Origin: Bacteroidota bacterium
GTDB lineage: Bacteria; Bacteroidota; Bacteroidia; Flavobacteriales; Flavobacteriaceae
DNA: 14,688 nt
Direction: 5' to 3'
Assembly: GCA_021793135.1 (NCBI GenBank)
Contig: JAJYTI010000034.1
Location: 1 to 14,688, forward strand
Each line of letters opens with the position of its first letter. Positions within the stretch are counted from its first letter, which is position 1. The position numbers were made by a program, and so were the translations under genes. Of this stretch, positions 7,369 through 14,688 are shown piece after piece. Below the pieces are notes generated by a model. The model ran no database searches. It saw only the letters and a list, made by a program, of their open reading frames with translations, and was not told where the DNA came from.

Positions 7369-7403
7369 TTTCAGAAGCGTCTGATTATCAGTCGCCTCTG
7401 AAA
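7369..7403 (+). promoter_or_regulatory. Long imperfect hairpin / nested palindrome before the efflux pump gene
   Basis: TTTCAGA (7369-7375) pairs with TCTGAAA (7397-7403), GCG (7377-7379) with CGC (7393-7395), and CTGA (7381-7384) with TCAG (7388-7391), with two single mismatches and a TTA loop: 14 pairs in a 35-base element. It ends 16 bases before the pump ATG at 7420. No T-run follows, so it is not a normal terminator. It could be an operator for the response regulator encoded downstream or a 5'-UTR structure controlling translation. A near -7 box, TATATTTA at 7356-7363, would start transcription about at its left arm. Confidence 0.5.
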
Positions 7404-7419
7404 TATAATACTATCTATT

Positions 7420-10400
7420 ATGTTATCAAGAATTATAAACTTCAGTTTAAAAAACAAGTTTATCATCCTACTCTTCACTGCATTTTTAGTGGGGATAGGC
7501 TTTTATTCGGTAACCAAATTATCGATTGGATCGGTGCCGGATATTACAAACAACCAAGTACAAATTATTACTACCTCTCCTCACCTATCTACACAGGAAA
7601 TAGAGCAATTCATCACCTATCCGATAGAAATGGAGTTGACCAATATTCCTGGAGTAGAGGAAATTCGCTCTATTTCCAGATTCGGACTTTCAATGGTTAC
7701 CATCGTATTTGAAGAGTCCATGGGAACCTATTTACCCAGACAGCTTATCTCTGAGCGTTTAGATGCCGCTTCTGAGAATATTCCAGAAGGCTTTGGAACA
7801 CCAGAAATAGGGCCAATTACCACAGGATTAGGTGAAATCTACCACTATACGTTAGAAGTGGAACCAGAATTCAAAAACCAATATTCTGTAATGGATTTAC
7901 GAAGTATTCAGGATTGGATTATCAAACGTCAATTATCTGGATTACCAGGAGTTGTTGAAGTGAATAGCTGGGGTGGTAAATTAAAAGAATATGAAGTAGC
8001 CTTACAAACCAACAAGTTAAATAGCATGGGGGTATCCACATGGGATGTACTGGATGCTTTAGAGAAAAACAATAGCGTTGCTGGTGGAGGTTATATCGAA
8101 AAGAACCAACAAGCTTACTTTATTCGTGGAGAAGGTTTGATTCAAAGTTTGGAAGATATCGAGAATATCGTCGTCGAAAATCGAGATGGGACGCCTATCC
8201 TAGTTCGTGATATCGCTAAAGTTGGCTTTGGGCACGCTACTCGATTTGGTGCGATTACTGCCAATGGAGAAGGCGAAAAAGTAATGGGACAACTCCTTAT
8301 GTTAAAAGGAGAGAACTCTAAAAGAGTGGTCGAAACCATCCAAGCTAGAATTGACGAGATCTCTGAAAAACTTCCCGAAGGTGTTTATATCAACAACTAC
8401 CTAGACGCTAGTGAGTTAATCAACAAGACGACAAAAACCATTACAGAAAACCTTGTTATCGGAATTCTAATCGTAATTTTTGTGGTGGTGCTTCTTATCG
8501 GAAATATGCGTTCCGGTTTTGTAGTAGCTTCTATTATTCCCCTCTCTCTCTTATTTACTCTAACAATGATGCATGTATTTAAGATAGATGCAAACCTGAT
8601 GAGTTTAGGAGCAATTGACTTTGGTATTATCCTAGATGGGGCGGTAATTATCGTGGAATACATTGCCTATCAAATCACCAAACGAAGTGCTGATTTTGCG
8701 AAGCTCACCAAGTCTCAACGTCGTGAGTTAAACGATGAAATCACTTTCACGGGTACTTCTAAAATGATGAATTCGGCTATCTTCGGACAGCTTATTATCC
8801 TTATCGTATTTATTCCTATTCTCTCTTTAAGCGGTGTAGAAGGAAAGATGTTTAAGCCGATGGCACTAACCTTCTGTTTTGCCTTAATCGGTGCGATGAT
8901 CCTTTGTTTCACATACGTACCAGCGGTAGCATCTTTAATTTTAAAGCCAGATACCAATCCGGAGAAAAACCTATCGATTCGTGTGATGAACTGGGTTGCC
9001 AATCAATTCGAGCCAATCGTACGTTGGGCATTACATCATCGACGTACCGTTATTCTTATCGCATTGACAGCTCTGGTAAGTAGTTTACTTTTATTTAGAA
9101 CTTTAGGAGGGGAATTTATTCCAAGTCTTGACGAAGGTGATTATGTGATACAACCTGTACTTAAAACAGGAACTTCGCTAACGGAAACTATGGAAATCAC
9201 CACGCAGATAGAGAAGATTCTATTAAAATTCCCAGAGGTAAATCAAGTAGTAAGTCGTATAGGTGCAGCGGAAGTACCAACAGATCCAATGTCTATGGAA
9301 GAAAGTGATATCATCATTACCCTCCATCCGAAAAAACAATGGACTACGGTGAACACAAAAGAAGAACTTGCCGAAGCTTTTAAAGAAGCATTAGATGTCA
9401 TTCCAGGAATGGAAGTGGAATTCTCTCAACCTATTGAGATGCGTTTTAATGAACTTATTACGGGAGTACAAGCAGATATCGCAGTGAAGATTTATGGTGA
9501 AGATCTGGATATTCTTAATGACTTAGCACAAGAGGTAAAAAACACTATTGAAGATATTAACGGGGTTGGCGATATTGTCGCAGAGAAAATCGATGGCTTA
9601 CCAGAGATGAACTTACAGTACAATCGACAAAACATCGCTCGATATGGATTGAATATTGCCGATTTAAACAAGATTGTTACCATGGGGTTTTCGGGACAAA
9701 CTACAGGACAAATTTTTGAAGGAGAAGAACGCTATAATCTTGTGGTTAGGTTTGATCAGAATGATAGAGAAAGTCTTGAAAATCTTCAAAACCTTTATGT
9801 GGATACTCCTATTAGCGGGAAAGTCCCTCTACGAGAATTAGCAAGCATTTCTTACAAAACGGGTGCTGCACAAATTTCTAGAGAAAACACCTATCGTCAA
9901 ACCTATGTTGGAGTAAACGTTCGTAATCGAGATTTACAATCGGTTGCCGATGAAATCCAAGAGCGCATAAGCTCTCAAATCACTCTTCCTGCGGGTTATG
10001 AAATCGCTTATGGCGGACAGTTTGAAAACCTACAAAAAGCAAAAGCAAGATTGGTGATAGCAGTGCCAATAGCTTTATTATTGATATTTATTCTATTGTA
10101 TTTTGCTTTTAAATCGATTAAAGAAGCGTTGATAATCTATACTGCTATTCCACTAGCTGCAGTAGGTGGCATTTACTTCTTATGGATACGAGATCTACCG
10201 TTTAGTATTTCTGCAGGAGTTGGTTTTATTGCTTTGTTTGGAATTGTAGTTCTTAATGGAATTATTCTCGTGGATTATTTCAAACAGCTTATCAAACAAG
10301 GGAAAACAGATGTGGATGATATTGTCGTATCCGGAACAAAAAGTAGGCTACGTGCTATTTTATTAACTGCTACTTGTGACGCTTTAGGTTTCTTACCCAT

Positions 10401-11781
10401 GGCTATTTCTACGGGTGCTGGTGCCGAAGTACAACGTCCGTTAGCAACCGTAGTTATCGGTGGATTGATCACCTCTACCCTACTTACACTAATTGTTTTA
10501 CCTGTGTTGTATGCACAATTCTGTATTCCGAAACAGAAAACAGATAACTATTCTAAAAAAATACAAATCCCTACGCCTAGTCCTGCTATTTTAGGTATTG
10601 GAATATTGCTATTCACATGTATTCCAATGTTCTCGCAAAACCCGAAATATAGTGTGGAGGACTTACAGGAAATCTTAATTGAAAATAGTTTGCCGCTACA
10701 AGTACAGAGCAAAGCAATCGAAAGAGCGGAAGCGCAAATCAAAACCGCTTGGGGTTTTGAGAAAACAGAATTGTATTATGAATGGGATGAAACTAATGTA
10801 GACGACTCTAACAAAATCTATAAGGTTTGGGGTGTGCAACAGGACTTTTTATTTCCTAGTGTGTATTCTGCTGCGAAGAAAACGAAGCAAAAACAACATC
10901 AGCTAGAACAGATTAAAAAAGAGCAGATTACGCAAGATTTACTTTACCAATTGCATCAGCTTTATCAAAGCTATCTGCTAGCAGAAGAGAAAAATGAAAG
11001 TTATCTCGCATTGGATAGTTTGTACACCAAATTTGAACAAGCAGCCAATAGAAAGTTTGAGCTAGGAGAAACTACCTATCTAGAAAAGGTTACAGCTACT
11101 TCCAAACACAAACAATTGGATATTTTACTGGATAATAACAAGAGGCAAAAAGCTAGTTTATTGAGACAAATACAAGAACTTTTAAATTTGGATCATGAAT
11201 TAGAGTTAGAGACGAAAGGTTTAGAAATACTTACTTTCTTAGAAATAGAAAGCTCGGAGAAACATTTAGAATCACCAATTCTACAACTACAAGAAGCGAA
11301 TACAGCGTATAAAGAAAGTGAATGGAAATTGGAACGTCGTCAGTTACTTCCGGATTGGAATGTTGGTTATTTTCAAAGTCATAGTTCAGCCCAAGCGAGA
11401 GGATTGTATGGCTATCAAGTAGGTATAAAAATACCTTTGCTTTTCGGTTCTCAAAAGAACAGCATCAAAGCAGCCAAATTGGAAGTAGAACAAAGTCAGT
11501 TACAACAACAAGAACTTAAGACCCATCTACAGTCCAAATGGGATCAAAAACTCCTTGCGCTAGAAGAAGCAAAACATGCTTTAGAGTACTATACAGCAGA
11601 AGGAAGCGATCTTTCTAAACAACTGCTACATATGGCAACTCGAAGTTATCAAGAAGGAGAGATAGACTTCTTACAATATGTGCAAACTATAGAGCATGCA
11701 CAAAGTATTCAGATTGAATATTTAGACCATATCTACAAGCACAACAATACCTTATTAGAATTAATCTACCACCAATATTAA
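7420..11781 (+). CDS. CusA/CzcA-family heavy-metal efflux RND permease fused to a TolC-like outer-membrane channel
   Basis: A 1453-residue fusion of two efflux components. Residues 1 to about 1035 are a full heavy-metal RND permease: TM1 near 14-31, a periplasmic porter region, TM2-6 (about 341-507), TM7 (about 541-558), a second porter region, and TM8-12 (about 878-1033). TM4 carries DFGIILDGA (400-408) with the proton-relay Asp406. Residues about 1034-1055 are a basic linker, 1056-1072 a hydrophobic signal-peptide-like segment ending MFSQ, and 1074-1453 a TolC/CusC-type (OEP) domain with long coiled-coil helices and beta-hairpins (YGYQVGIKIPLLFG, 1330-1343). DFG...DGA, plus Glu628 and Glu678 where CusA has methionines (aligned by eye), suggest divalent cations rather than Cu(I)/Ag(I). 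The frame is uninterrupted across the junction. The adaptor gene follows after 9 bases, and no separate channel gene is seen, consistent with the fusion supplying it. Confidence 0.93.
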   Translation: MLSRIINFSLKNKFIILLFTAFLVGIGFYSVTKLSIGSVPDITNNQVQIITTSPHLSTQEIEQFITYPIEMELTNIPGVEEIRSISRFGLSMVTIVFEESMGTYLPRQLISERLDAASENIPEGFGTPEIGPITTGLGEIYHYTLEVEPEFKNQYSVMDLRSIQDWIIKRQLSGLPGVVEVNSWGGKLKEYEVALQTNKLNSMGVSTWDVLDALEKNNSVAGGGYIEKNQQAYFIRGEGLIQSLEDIENIVVENRDGTPILVRDIAKVGFGHATRFGAITANGEGEKVMGQLLMLKGENSKRVVETIQARIDEISEKLPEGVYINNYLDASELINKTTKTITENLVIGILIVIFVVVLLIGNMRSGFVVASIIPLSLLFTLTMMHVFKIDANLMSLGAIDFGIILDGAVIIVEYIAYQITKRSADFAKLTKSQRRELNDEITFTGTSKMMNSAIFGQLIILIVFIPILSLSGVEGKMFKPMALTFCFALIGAMILCFTYVPAVASLILKPDTNPEKNLSIRVMNWVANQFEPIVRWALHHRRTVILIALTALVSSLLLFRTLGGEFIPSLDEGDYVIQPVLKTGTSLTETMEITTQIEKILLKFPEVNQVVSRIGAAEVPTDPMSMEESDIIITLHPKKQWTTVNTKEELAEAFKEALDVIPGMEVEFSQPIEMRFNELITGVQADIAVKIYGEDLDILNDLAQEVKNTIEDINGVGDIVAEKIDGLPEMNLQYNRQNIARYGLNIADLNKIVTMGFSGQTTGQIFEGEERYNLVVRFDQNDRESLENLQNLYVDTPISGKVPLRELASISYKTGAAQISRENTYRQTYVGVNVRNRDLQSVADEIQERISSQITLPAGYEIAYGGQFENLQKAKARLVIAVPIALLLIFILLYFAFKSIKEALIIYTAIPLAAVGGIYFLWIRDLPFSISAGVGFIALFGIVVLNGIILVDYFKQLIKQGKTDVDDIVVSGTKSRLRAILLTATCDALGFLPMAISTGAGAEVQRPLATVVIGGLITSTLLTLIVLPVLYAQFCIPKQKTDNYSKKIQIPTPSPAILGIGILLFTCIPMFSQNPKYSVEDLQEILIENSLPLQVQSKAIERAEAQIKTAWGFEKTELYYEWDETNVDDSNKIYKVWGVQQDFLFPSVYSAAKKTKQKQHQLEQIKKEQITQDLLYQLHQLYQSYLLAEEKNESYLALDSLYTKFEQAANRKFELGETTYLEKVTATSKHKQLDILLDNNKRQKASLLRQIQELLNLDHELELETKGLEILTFLEIESSEKHLESPILQLQEANTAYKESEWKLERRQLLPDWNVGYFQSHSSAQARGLYGYQVGIKIPLLFGSQKNSIKAAKLEVEQSQLQQQELKTHLQSKWDQKLLALEEAKHALEYYTAEGSDLSKQLLHMATRSYQEGEIDFLQYVQTIEHAQSIQIEYLDHIYKHNNTLLELIYHQY

Positions 11782-11790
11782 AATTGAAAT

Positions 11791-12933
11791 ATGAAAACCA
11801 CCTATATAACTTTTATACTTTTATCGCTCGGCCTATTTATTAGCTGCGATAAAAACTCCTCCTCTAATTCAAATAATACTATAGAAGAGGTTGCCATAGA
11901 AGAAGAACTAATCGTAGTGAGTAAAAAGCAATTTAATAATGGACGAATGGAACTTTCCAGTCCTCAATTACATGCTTTTGAAACGCGTATTCAGGTAAAT
12001 GGTAAAACACAAGTACCTCCAACAGATAGAGCCTCGTTAATGGCGTATGCAGGAGGATATATAAAAAGCATTCAAAAGCAACGTGGCGAGTATGTTCAAA
12101 AAGGACAAGTTATCGCTAGTATCGAAAATCCAATGTTTATCGATTTACAAAAACAGTATATAGAAACCAGTAAAGAAGTTTCTGTTTTAAAATCTGAGTT
12201 AGATCGACAAACCGCTTTATTTGATGAACAAATCAGTGCTAAGAAAACCTATGAGCGAACCAAGGCAGATTATGAAAATCATGTAGTACAACTAAAGAGT
12301 TTCGAAAAAGAGTTACAGCTTTATGGTTTCTCCGCACAAGAAGTAGCTAAAGGAAACTTAGGCAGTGTTTCTTACTTAAAATCGCCTATCCATGGAGTGA
12401 TTGAAGAATTAAACATCCATTTAGGTCAGTATATTGGTTCCGAAGATAAGATCGCTACCATAATCGATACAAAGAACATTCATTTAGAGCTTGATATTTT
12501 TGAAAAAGACTGGTATCCACTAAAAGAAGGACAACAGGTATCTTTTAAATTCTCCGATTATGACAAGGATTGGCATAAAGCAGAATTAGAGTTTATTGGT
12601 AAAAGTGTCGATGCGACAAGACGAACTGTTCCAGTGCAAGCGAAGGTAATCGATACGATAGACAACCTGGTGCCAGGTATTTTTATCGATGCAGAAATAC
12701 GTACGGATTCAAAGAGTACTTGGGCGTTACCAGAAACAGGATTTGCTCAAAACGAGCAACTTTGGTATGTTTTAAAACTGGCAAATGAAACGGAAGAAAA
12801 CTATAGCTTTAAATTACAAAAAGTAACTATAGAGCAAGAAGACCATGCGTATAAATCCTTCACTCAAGCAAGTATAGACACCACTGCAGTATATCTGAGC
12901 AAGGGAATTTTCACCATAATAGACTTCGATTAA
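11791..12933 (+). CDS. Periplasmic adaptor (membrane fusion protein) lipoprotein of the metal RND pump, CusB/CzcB type
   Basis: A 380-residue adaptor linking the inner-membrane permease to the outer-membrane channel. Residues 1-19 form a lipoprotein signal peptide with lipobox FISC, Cys19 being the lipidated residue; a Ser/Asn-rich linker follows. The two lipoyl half-motifs lie around 80-113 (GGYIKSIQ, then GEYVQKGQVIASIENP) and 193-226 (SPIHGVIEELN, then GQYIGSEDKIATI). Between them, 116-178 form the alpha-helical hairpin that contacts the channel. A beta-barrel domain (about 228-308) ends in GIFIDAEIRT, and a membrane-proximal domain fills the C-terminus. The N-terminus lacks the methionine cluster that binds Cu(I)/Ag(I) in E. 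coli CusB, in line with a divalent-metal pump. It lies 9 bases after the permease stop and is almost certainly cotranscribed with it. Confidence 0.92.
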   Translation: MKTTYITFILLSLGLFISCDKNSSSNSNNTIEEVAIEEELIVVSKKQFNNGRMELSSPQLHAFETRIQVNGKTQVPPTDRASLMAYAGGYIKSIQKQRGEYVQKGQVIASIENPMFIDLQKQYIETSKEVSVLKSELDRQTALFDEQISAKKTYERTKADYENHVVQLKSFEKELQLYGFSAQEVAKGNLGSVSYLKSPIHGVIEELNIHLGQYIGSEDKIATIIDTKNIHLELDIFEKDWYPLKEGQQVSFKFSDYDKDWHKAELEFIGKSVDATRRTVPVQAKVIDTIDNLVPGIFIDAEIRTDSKSTWALPETGFAQNEQLWYVLKLANETEENYSFKLQKVTIEQEDHAYKSFTQASIDTTAVYLSKGIFTIIDFD

Positions 12934-12939
12934 ATCGAA
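12925..12939 (+). promoter_or_regulatory. Palindrome over the adaptor stop codon, possible attenuator or operator
   Basis: TTCGATT-A-AATCGAA is a perfect 7+1+7 palindrome containing the adaptor's TAA stop (12931-12933). As RNA it folds as a 6-bp stem with a TAA loop, followed within 20 bases by TTTGTTTT, so it could weakly reduce read-through into the regulatory genes. As DNA it could be a protein site. Confidence 0.3.
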
Positions 12940-12995
12940 CTTCATATGTTTGTTTTCTGTATATTTAAATACAAGAGTAAAAAAGAATAAACCTC

Positions 12996-13676
12996 ATGCA
13001 AATATTGATTGTAGAAGACGATGTACGAGTCGCGCAACTAATAAGCAGGGTACTGCAAGACAACGAGTATCAACCTACTATTGCATACGACGGGAAGTAT
13101 GCAATGGAGTTGATACAATCGAAAGACTTCGACTTGATTATCACCGATATCATTTTGCCGGAGCTAAACGGTGTGGAGTTATGTAAGAAAGTGCGAATCA
13201 TCAAGCCACATATCCCTATTATTATGCTTACCGCATTGGGTACTACCAATCATAAAGTAGAAGGTTTAGATGCAGGAGCAGACGATTATATGGTTAAACC
13301 TTTTGAGATGAAAGAGTTGCTAGCTCGAGTACGTGCTGTACTAAAACGAAGTCAGCGTTCTAGCACCTTACACCAAAGCATTTTATCCTATGAAGATTTA
13401 GAACTAGATCGGAATACAAAAACAGTAAAAAGAGCTAATAAAGAGGTGAAGCTTACCCCAAAGGAGTTTCAGCTTTTAGAATATTTTTTAACCAATCCTG
13501 AACGAGTATTATCACGAGCAGAGATTGCCGAAAACGTATGGCAAACGAATTTTGATACGGGGACAAACTTTATTGATGTTTATATTAATTACCTTCGAAA
13601 TAAGATAGACAAAAACCACGACTTCAAACTTATCCACACACGTATTGGAATGGGATTTATATTAAATAAAGAATGA
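12996..13676 (+). CDS. OmpR/PhoB-family response regulator of the metal efflux locus (CusR/CzcR-like)
   Basis: A 226-residue DNA-binding response regulator. The receiver domain (1-118) has the acidic pair Asp8/Asp9, the phosphoacceptor Asp51 in LIITDIILP, Thr79 and the conserved Lys101 in YMVKPF. The C-terminal domain (about 126-226) is a winged helix of the OmpR type, with LTPKEFQLLEYF (153-164), VLSRAEIAENVW (171-182) and the recognition-helix region FIDVYINYLRNKID (192-205). It starts 62 bases after the adaptor gene and its TGA overlaps the kinase ATG (ATGA), so regulator and kinase are translationally coupled. Its likely targets are the pump genes immediately upstream, by analogy with cus and czc systems. 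A TATATTTA at 12960-12967 might give it its own promoter. Confidence 0.93.
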   Translation: MQILIVEDDVRVAQLISRVLQDNEYQPTIAYDGKYAMELIQSKDFDLIITDIILPELNGVELCKKVRIIKPHIPIIMLTALGTTNHKVEGLDAGADDYMVKPFEMKELLARVRAVLKRSQRSSTLHQSILSYEDLELDRNTKTVKRANKEVKLTPKEFQLLEYFLTNPERVLSRAEIAENVWQTNFDTGTNFIDVYINYLRNKIDKNHDFKLIHTRIGMGFILNKE

Positions 13677-14688
13677 AAATAAGAACTCGATTTAATTTAA
13701 TCTTCACAACATTAGCTACGATTATATTAATTTTTTTTGCAGCTACTGTTTTTTGGATATCGAAAAAAAGTCGAGAAAAAGAATATTATGATATTCTGAA
13801 AAATGAAGCAATAATCAAGGCCAATTTATTTACAGAAGCTAGCCTCTCTCCTACTCGTTTACAGAAGATTTATGCTTCTCAAAATAAAAGCTCTGATAAA
13901 ATAAACATTGCCATTTACGATGATTTTTTCCAACAACTCTATCAAGATTTTCCAATAAAAGGAACTCAAGACTCTATAAATAATTTATTAGAAAGAGTAA
14001 AGTCAAAAAAAGAACTTACTACAAAAGAAAACAGTAAGCATATTTTAGGTTTAGAATTTAAAAGCGGTGATAAAGATTTTATAGTACTTGCTTCTGGAGA
14101 GGATTACTATGGCCAACGAAAAATGTATGAATTGCTCTACATTCTAGGGTTTACAGCTATTATCTCCATCGCAATACTGTATGCATTAGGTTTTTATTTT
14201 TCTAGACGATTGGTTCATCCTATTGTAGAAATGACGAGAGAAATAAACAAAATAACTGCAGCACACTTGGACTTACGCTTAAAACCTTTAAAACATAAAG
14301 ATGAGCTAAATGAATTAGGAGCAATTTTTAATCAAATGTTAGATAGATTAGAAAATTCATTCGATTCACAAAAAGAATTTGTTGCTCATATTTCGCATGA
14401 ATTACGTACTCCATTGGCTGCTATGATTACCGATTTGGAACTTACATTAAGTCATGATAATCATAATGACAAAGAATATCGAGAAACGTTACAACGCACC
14501 CTCTTAGACACTCAAAAAATCGTAAAGTTATCTAATAATCTACTAGATCTTGCCAAAGCAAATTATGAGCCACAAGAAATAGGATATACCTCTTTACGCA
14601 TAGACGAAATTTTATTAGAAGCCTATCAAGAGATACAAATGGGTACCGCTCCATGTACTGTACAAATGGAATTTGCTACAGATAGTAC
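13673..14688 (+). CDS. Membrane sensor histidine kinase of the metal efflux locus (CusS/CzcS-like), cut off by the window end
   Basis: The gene starts at ATG 13673 within the regulator's stop (ATGA overlap) and runs off the right edge after 338 complete codons, so no stop is seen. TM1 is about residues 9-29, a periplasmic sensor region about 31-153, and TM2 about 154-175, followed by a HAMP linker (RRLVHPIVEMT at 178-188 to roughly 230) and a HisKA dimerisation domain with HISHELRTPLAA (239-250), His242 being the phosphoacceptor. The ATP-binding domain lies outside the window. The sensor region has no Cys, a single His (His123) and only an edge Met, so metal binding, if direct, would lean on Asp/Glu. 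It presumably phosphorylates the adjacent regulator. The frame is much more AT-rich than the pump gene: 14 G/C in 60 at 14281-14340 against 27 in 60 at 8161-8220. Confidence 0.92.
   Translation, partial: MKIRTRFNLIFTTLATIILIFFAATVFWISKKSREKEYYDILKNEAIIKANLFTEASLSPTRLQKIYASQNKSSDKINIAIYDDFFQQLYQDFPIKGTQDSINNLLERVKSKKELTTKENSKHILGLEFKSGDKDFIVLASGEDYYGQRKMYELLYILGFTAIISIAILYALGFYFSRRLVHPIVEMTREINKITAAHLDLRLKPLKHKDELNELGAIFNQMLDRLENSFDSQKEFVAHISHELRTPLAAMITDLELTLSHDNHNDKEYRETLQRTLLDTQKIVKLSNNLLDLAKANYEPQEIGYTSLRIDEILLEAYQEIQMGTAPCTVQMEFATDS

Noticed and set aside
10540..10640. Suspicion that the permease and channel are two genes joined by a sequencing error
   Set aside because: The frame is continuous, there is no start-stop remnant at the junction, the linker is intact and similar long fusions are familiar from this phylum; I kept it as a real fusion.
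8142..10742. Several minus-strand open frames of 63-95 codons inside the pump gene
   Set aside because: They lie antisense to the RND permease and the junction, have no motifs, and follow from its codon pattern.
12950..13186. Open frame of 78 codons overlapping the start of the response regulator
   Set aside because: It overlaps the well-supported regulator in another frame, encodes a Cys/Arg-rich sequence with no domain, and includes the untranslated gap.
1..14688. Search for CRISPR arrays, insertion sequences, tRNA/rRNA genes, defence systems and attachment sites
   Set aside because: No regularly spaced repeats, transposase-like proteins, terminal repeats or RNA-gene structures were seen; the region reads as ordinary chromosome plus a metal-efflux locus.

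Overview
The window looks like a chromosomal segment of a low-GC member of the Bacteroidetes, most likely a Flavobacteriaceae. Signs of this are the tsaD-rsmE pair, secreted proteins with signal peptides ending in AQ or SQ, near absence of Shine-Dalgarno sequences, TAnnTTTG-like promoter boxes, and a heavy-metal RND pump whose permease is fused to its own outer-membrane channel, an arrangement I associate with this phylum. No mobile element, tRNA, rRNA or CRISPR array was seen.

Layout. (1) 1-815, plus strand: the last codons of tsaD (tRNA t6A synthesis), then rsmE (16S rRNA m3U1498 methyltransferase) after a 4-base gap. (2) 816-1032: short convergent spacer with an intrinsic terminator serving the minus strand. 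(3) 1033-3810, minus strand: two-gene unit of a secreted M48-type zinc metallopeptidase (TTG start) and a secreted 482-residue protein of unknown function. (4) 3811-5063: about 1.25 kb of extremely AT-rich DNA with no convincing gene but with hairpins clustered at 4533-4632. (5) 5064-6758, plus strand: an intact acyl-CoA synthetase of the medium-chain/acetyl-CoA synthetase type, closed by a strong terminator. (6) 6911-14688, plus strand: a heavy-metal efflux locus. It holds a small exported His/Asp-rich protein, the fused RND permease plus TolC-like channel, a lipoprotein periplasmic adaptor, an OmpR-type response regulator and its sensor kinase, which runs off the window.

How the metal locus would work: the kinase senses an envelope signal and phosphorylates the regulator, which presumably controls the pump genes beside it. 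The permease takes metal ions from the periplasm or inner membrane using proton flow, the adaptor bridges the periplasm, and the channel, here encoded as the C-terminal third of the permease polypeptide, opens through the outer membrane. Active-site positions resemble CzcA-type divalent-cation pumps more than the Cu(I)/Ag(I) pump CusA, so zinc, cobalt, cadmium or nickel is a better guess than copper or silver. The small protein may be a periplasmic metal-binding accessory.

The most interesting points are the permease-channel fusion with a signal-peptide-like segment at the junction, the small His/Asp-rich protein, the long hairpin just before the pump gene, the TTG start with an adjacent hairpin on the peptidase gene, and the hairpin cluster in the otherwise empty gap.
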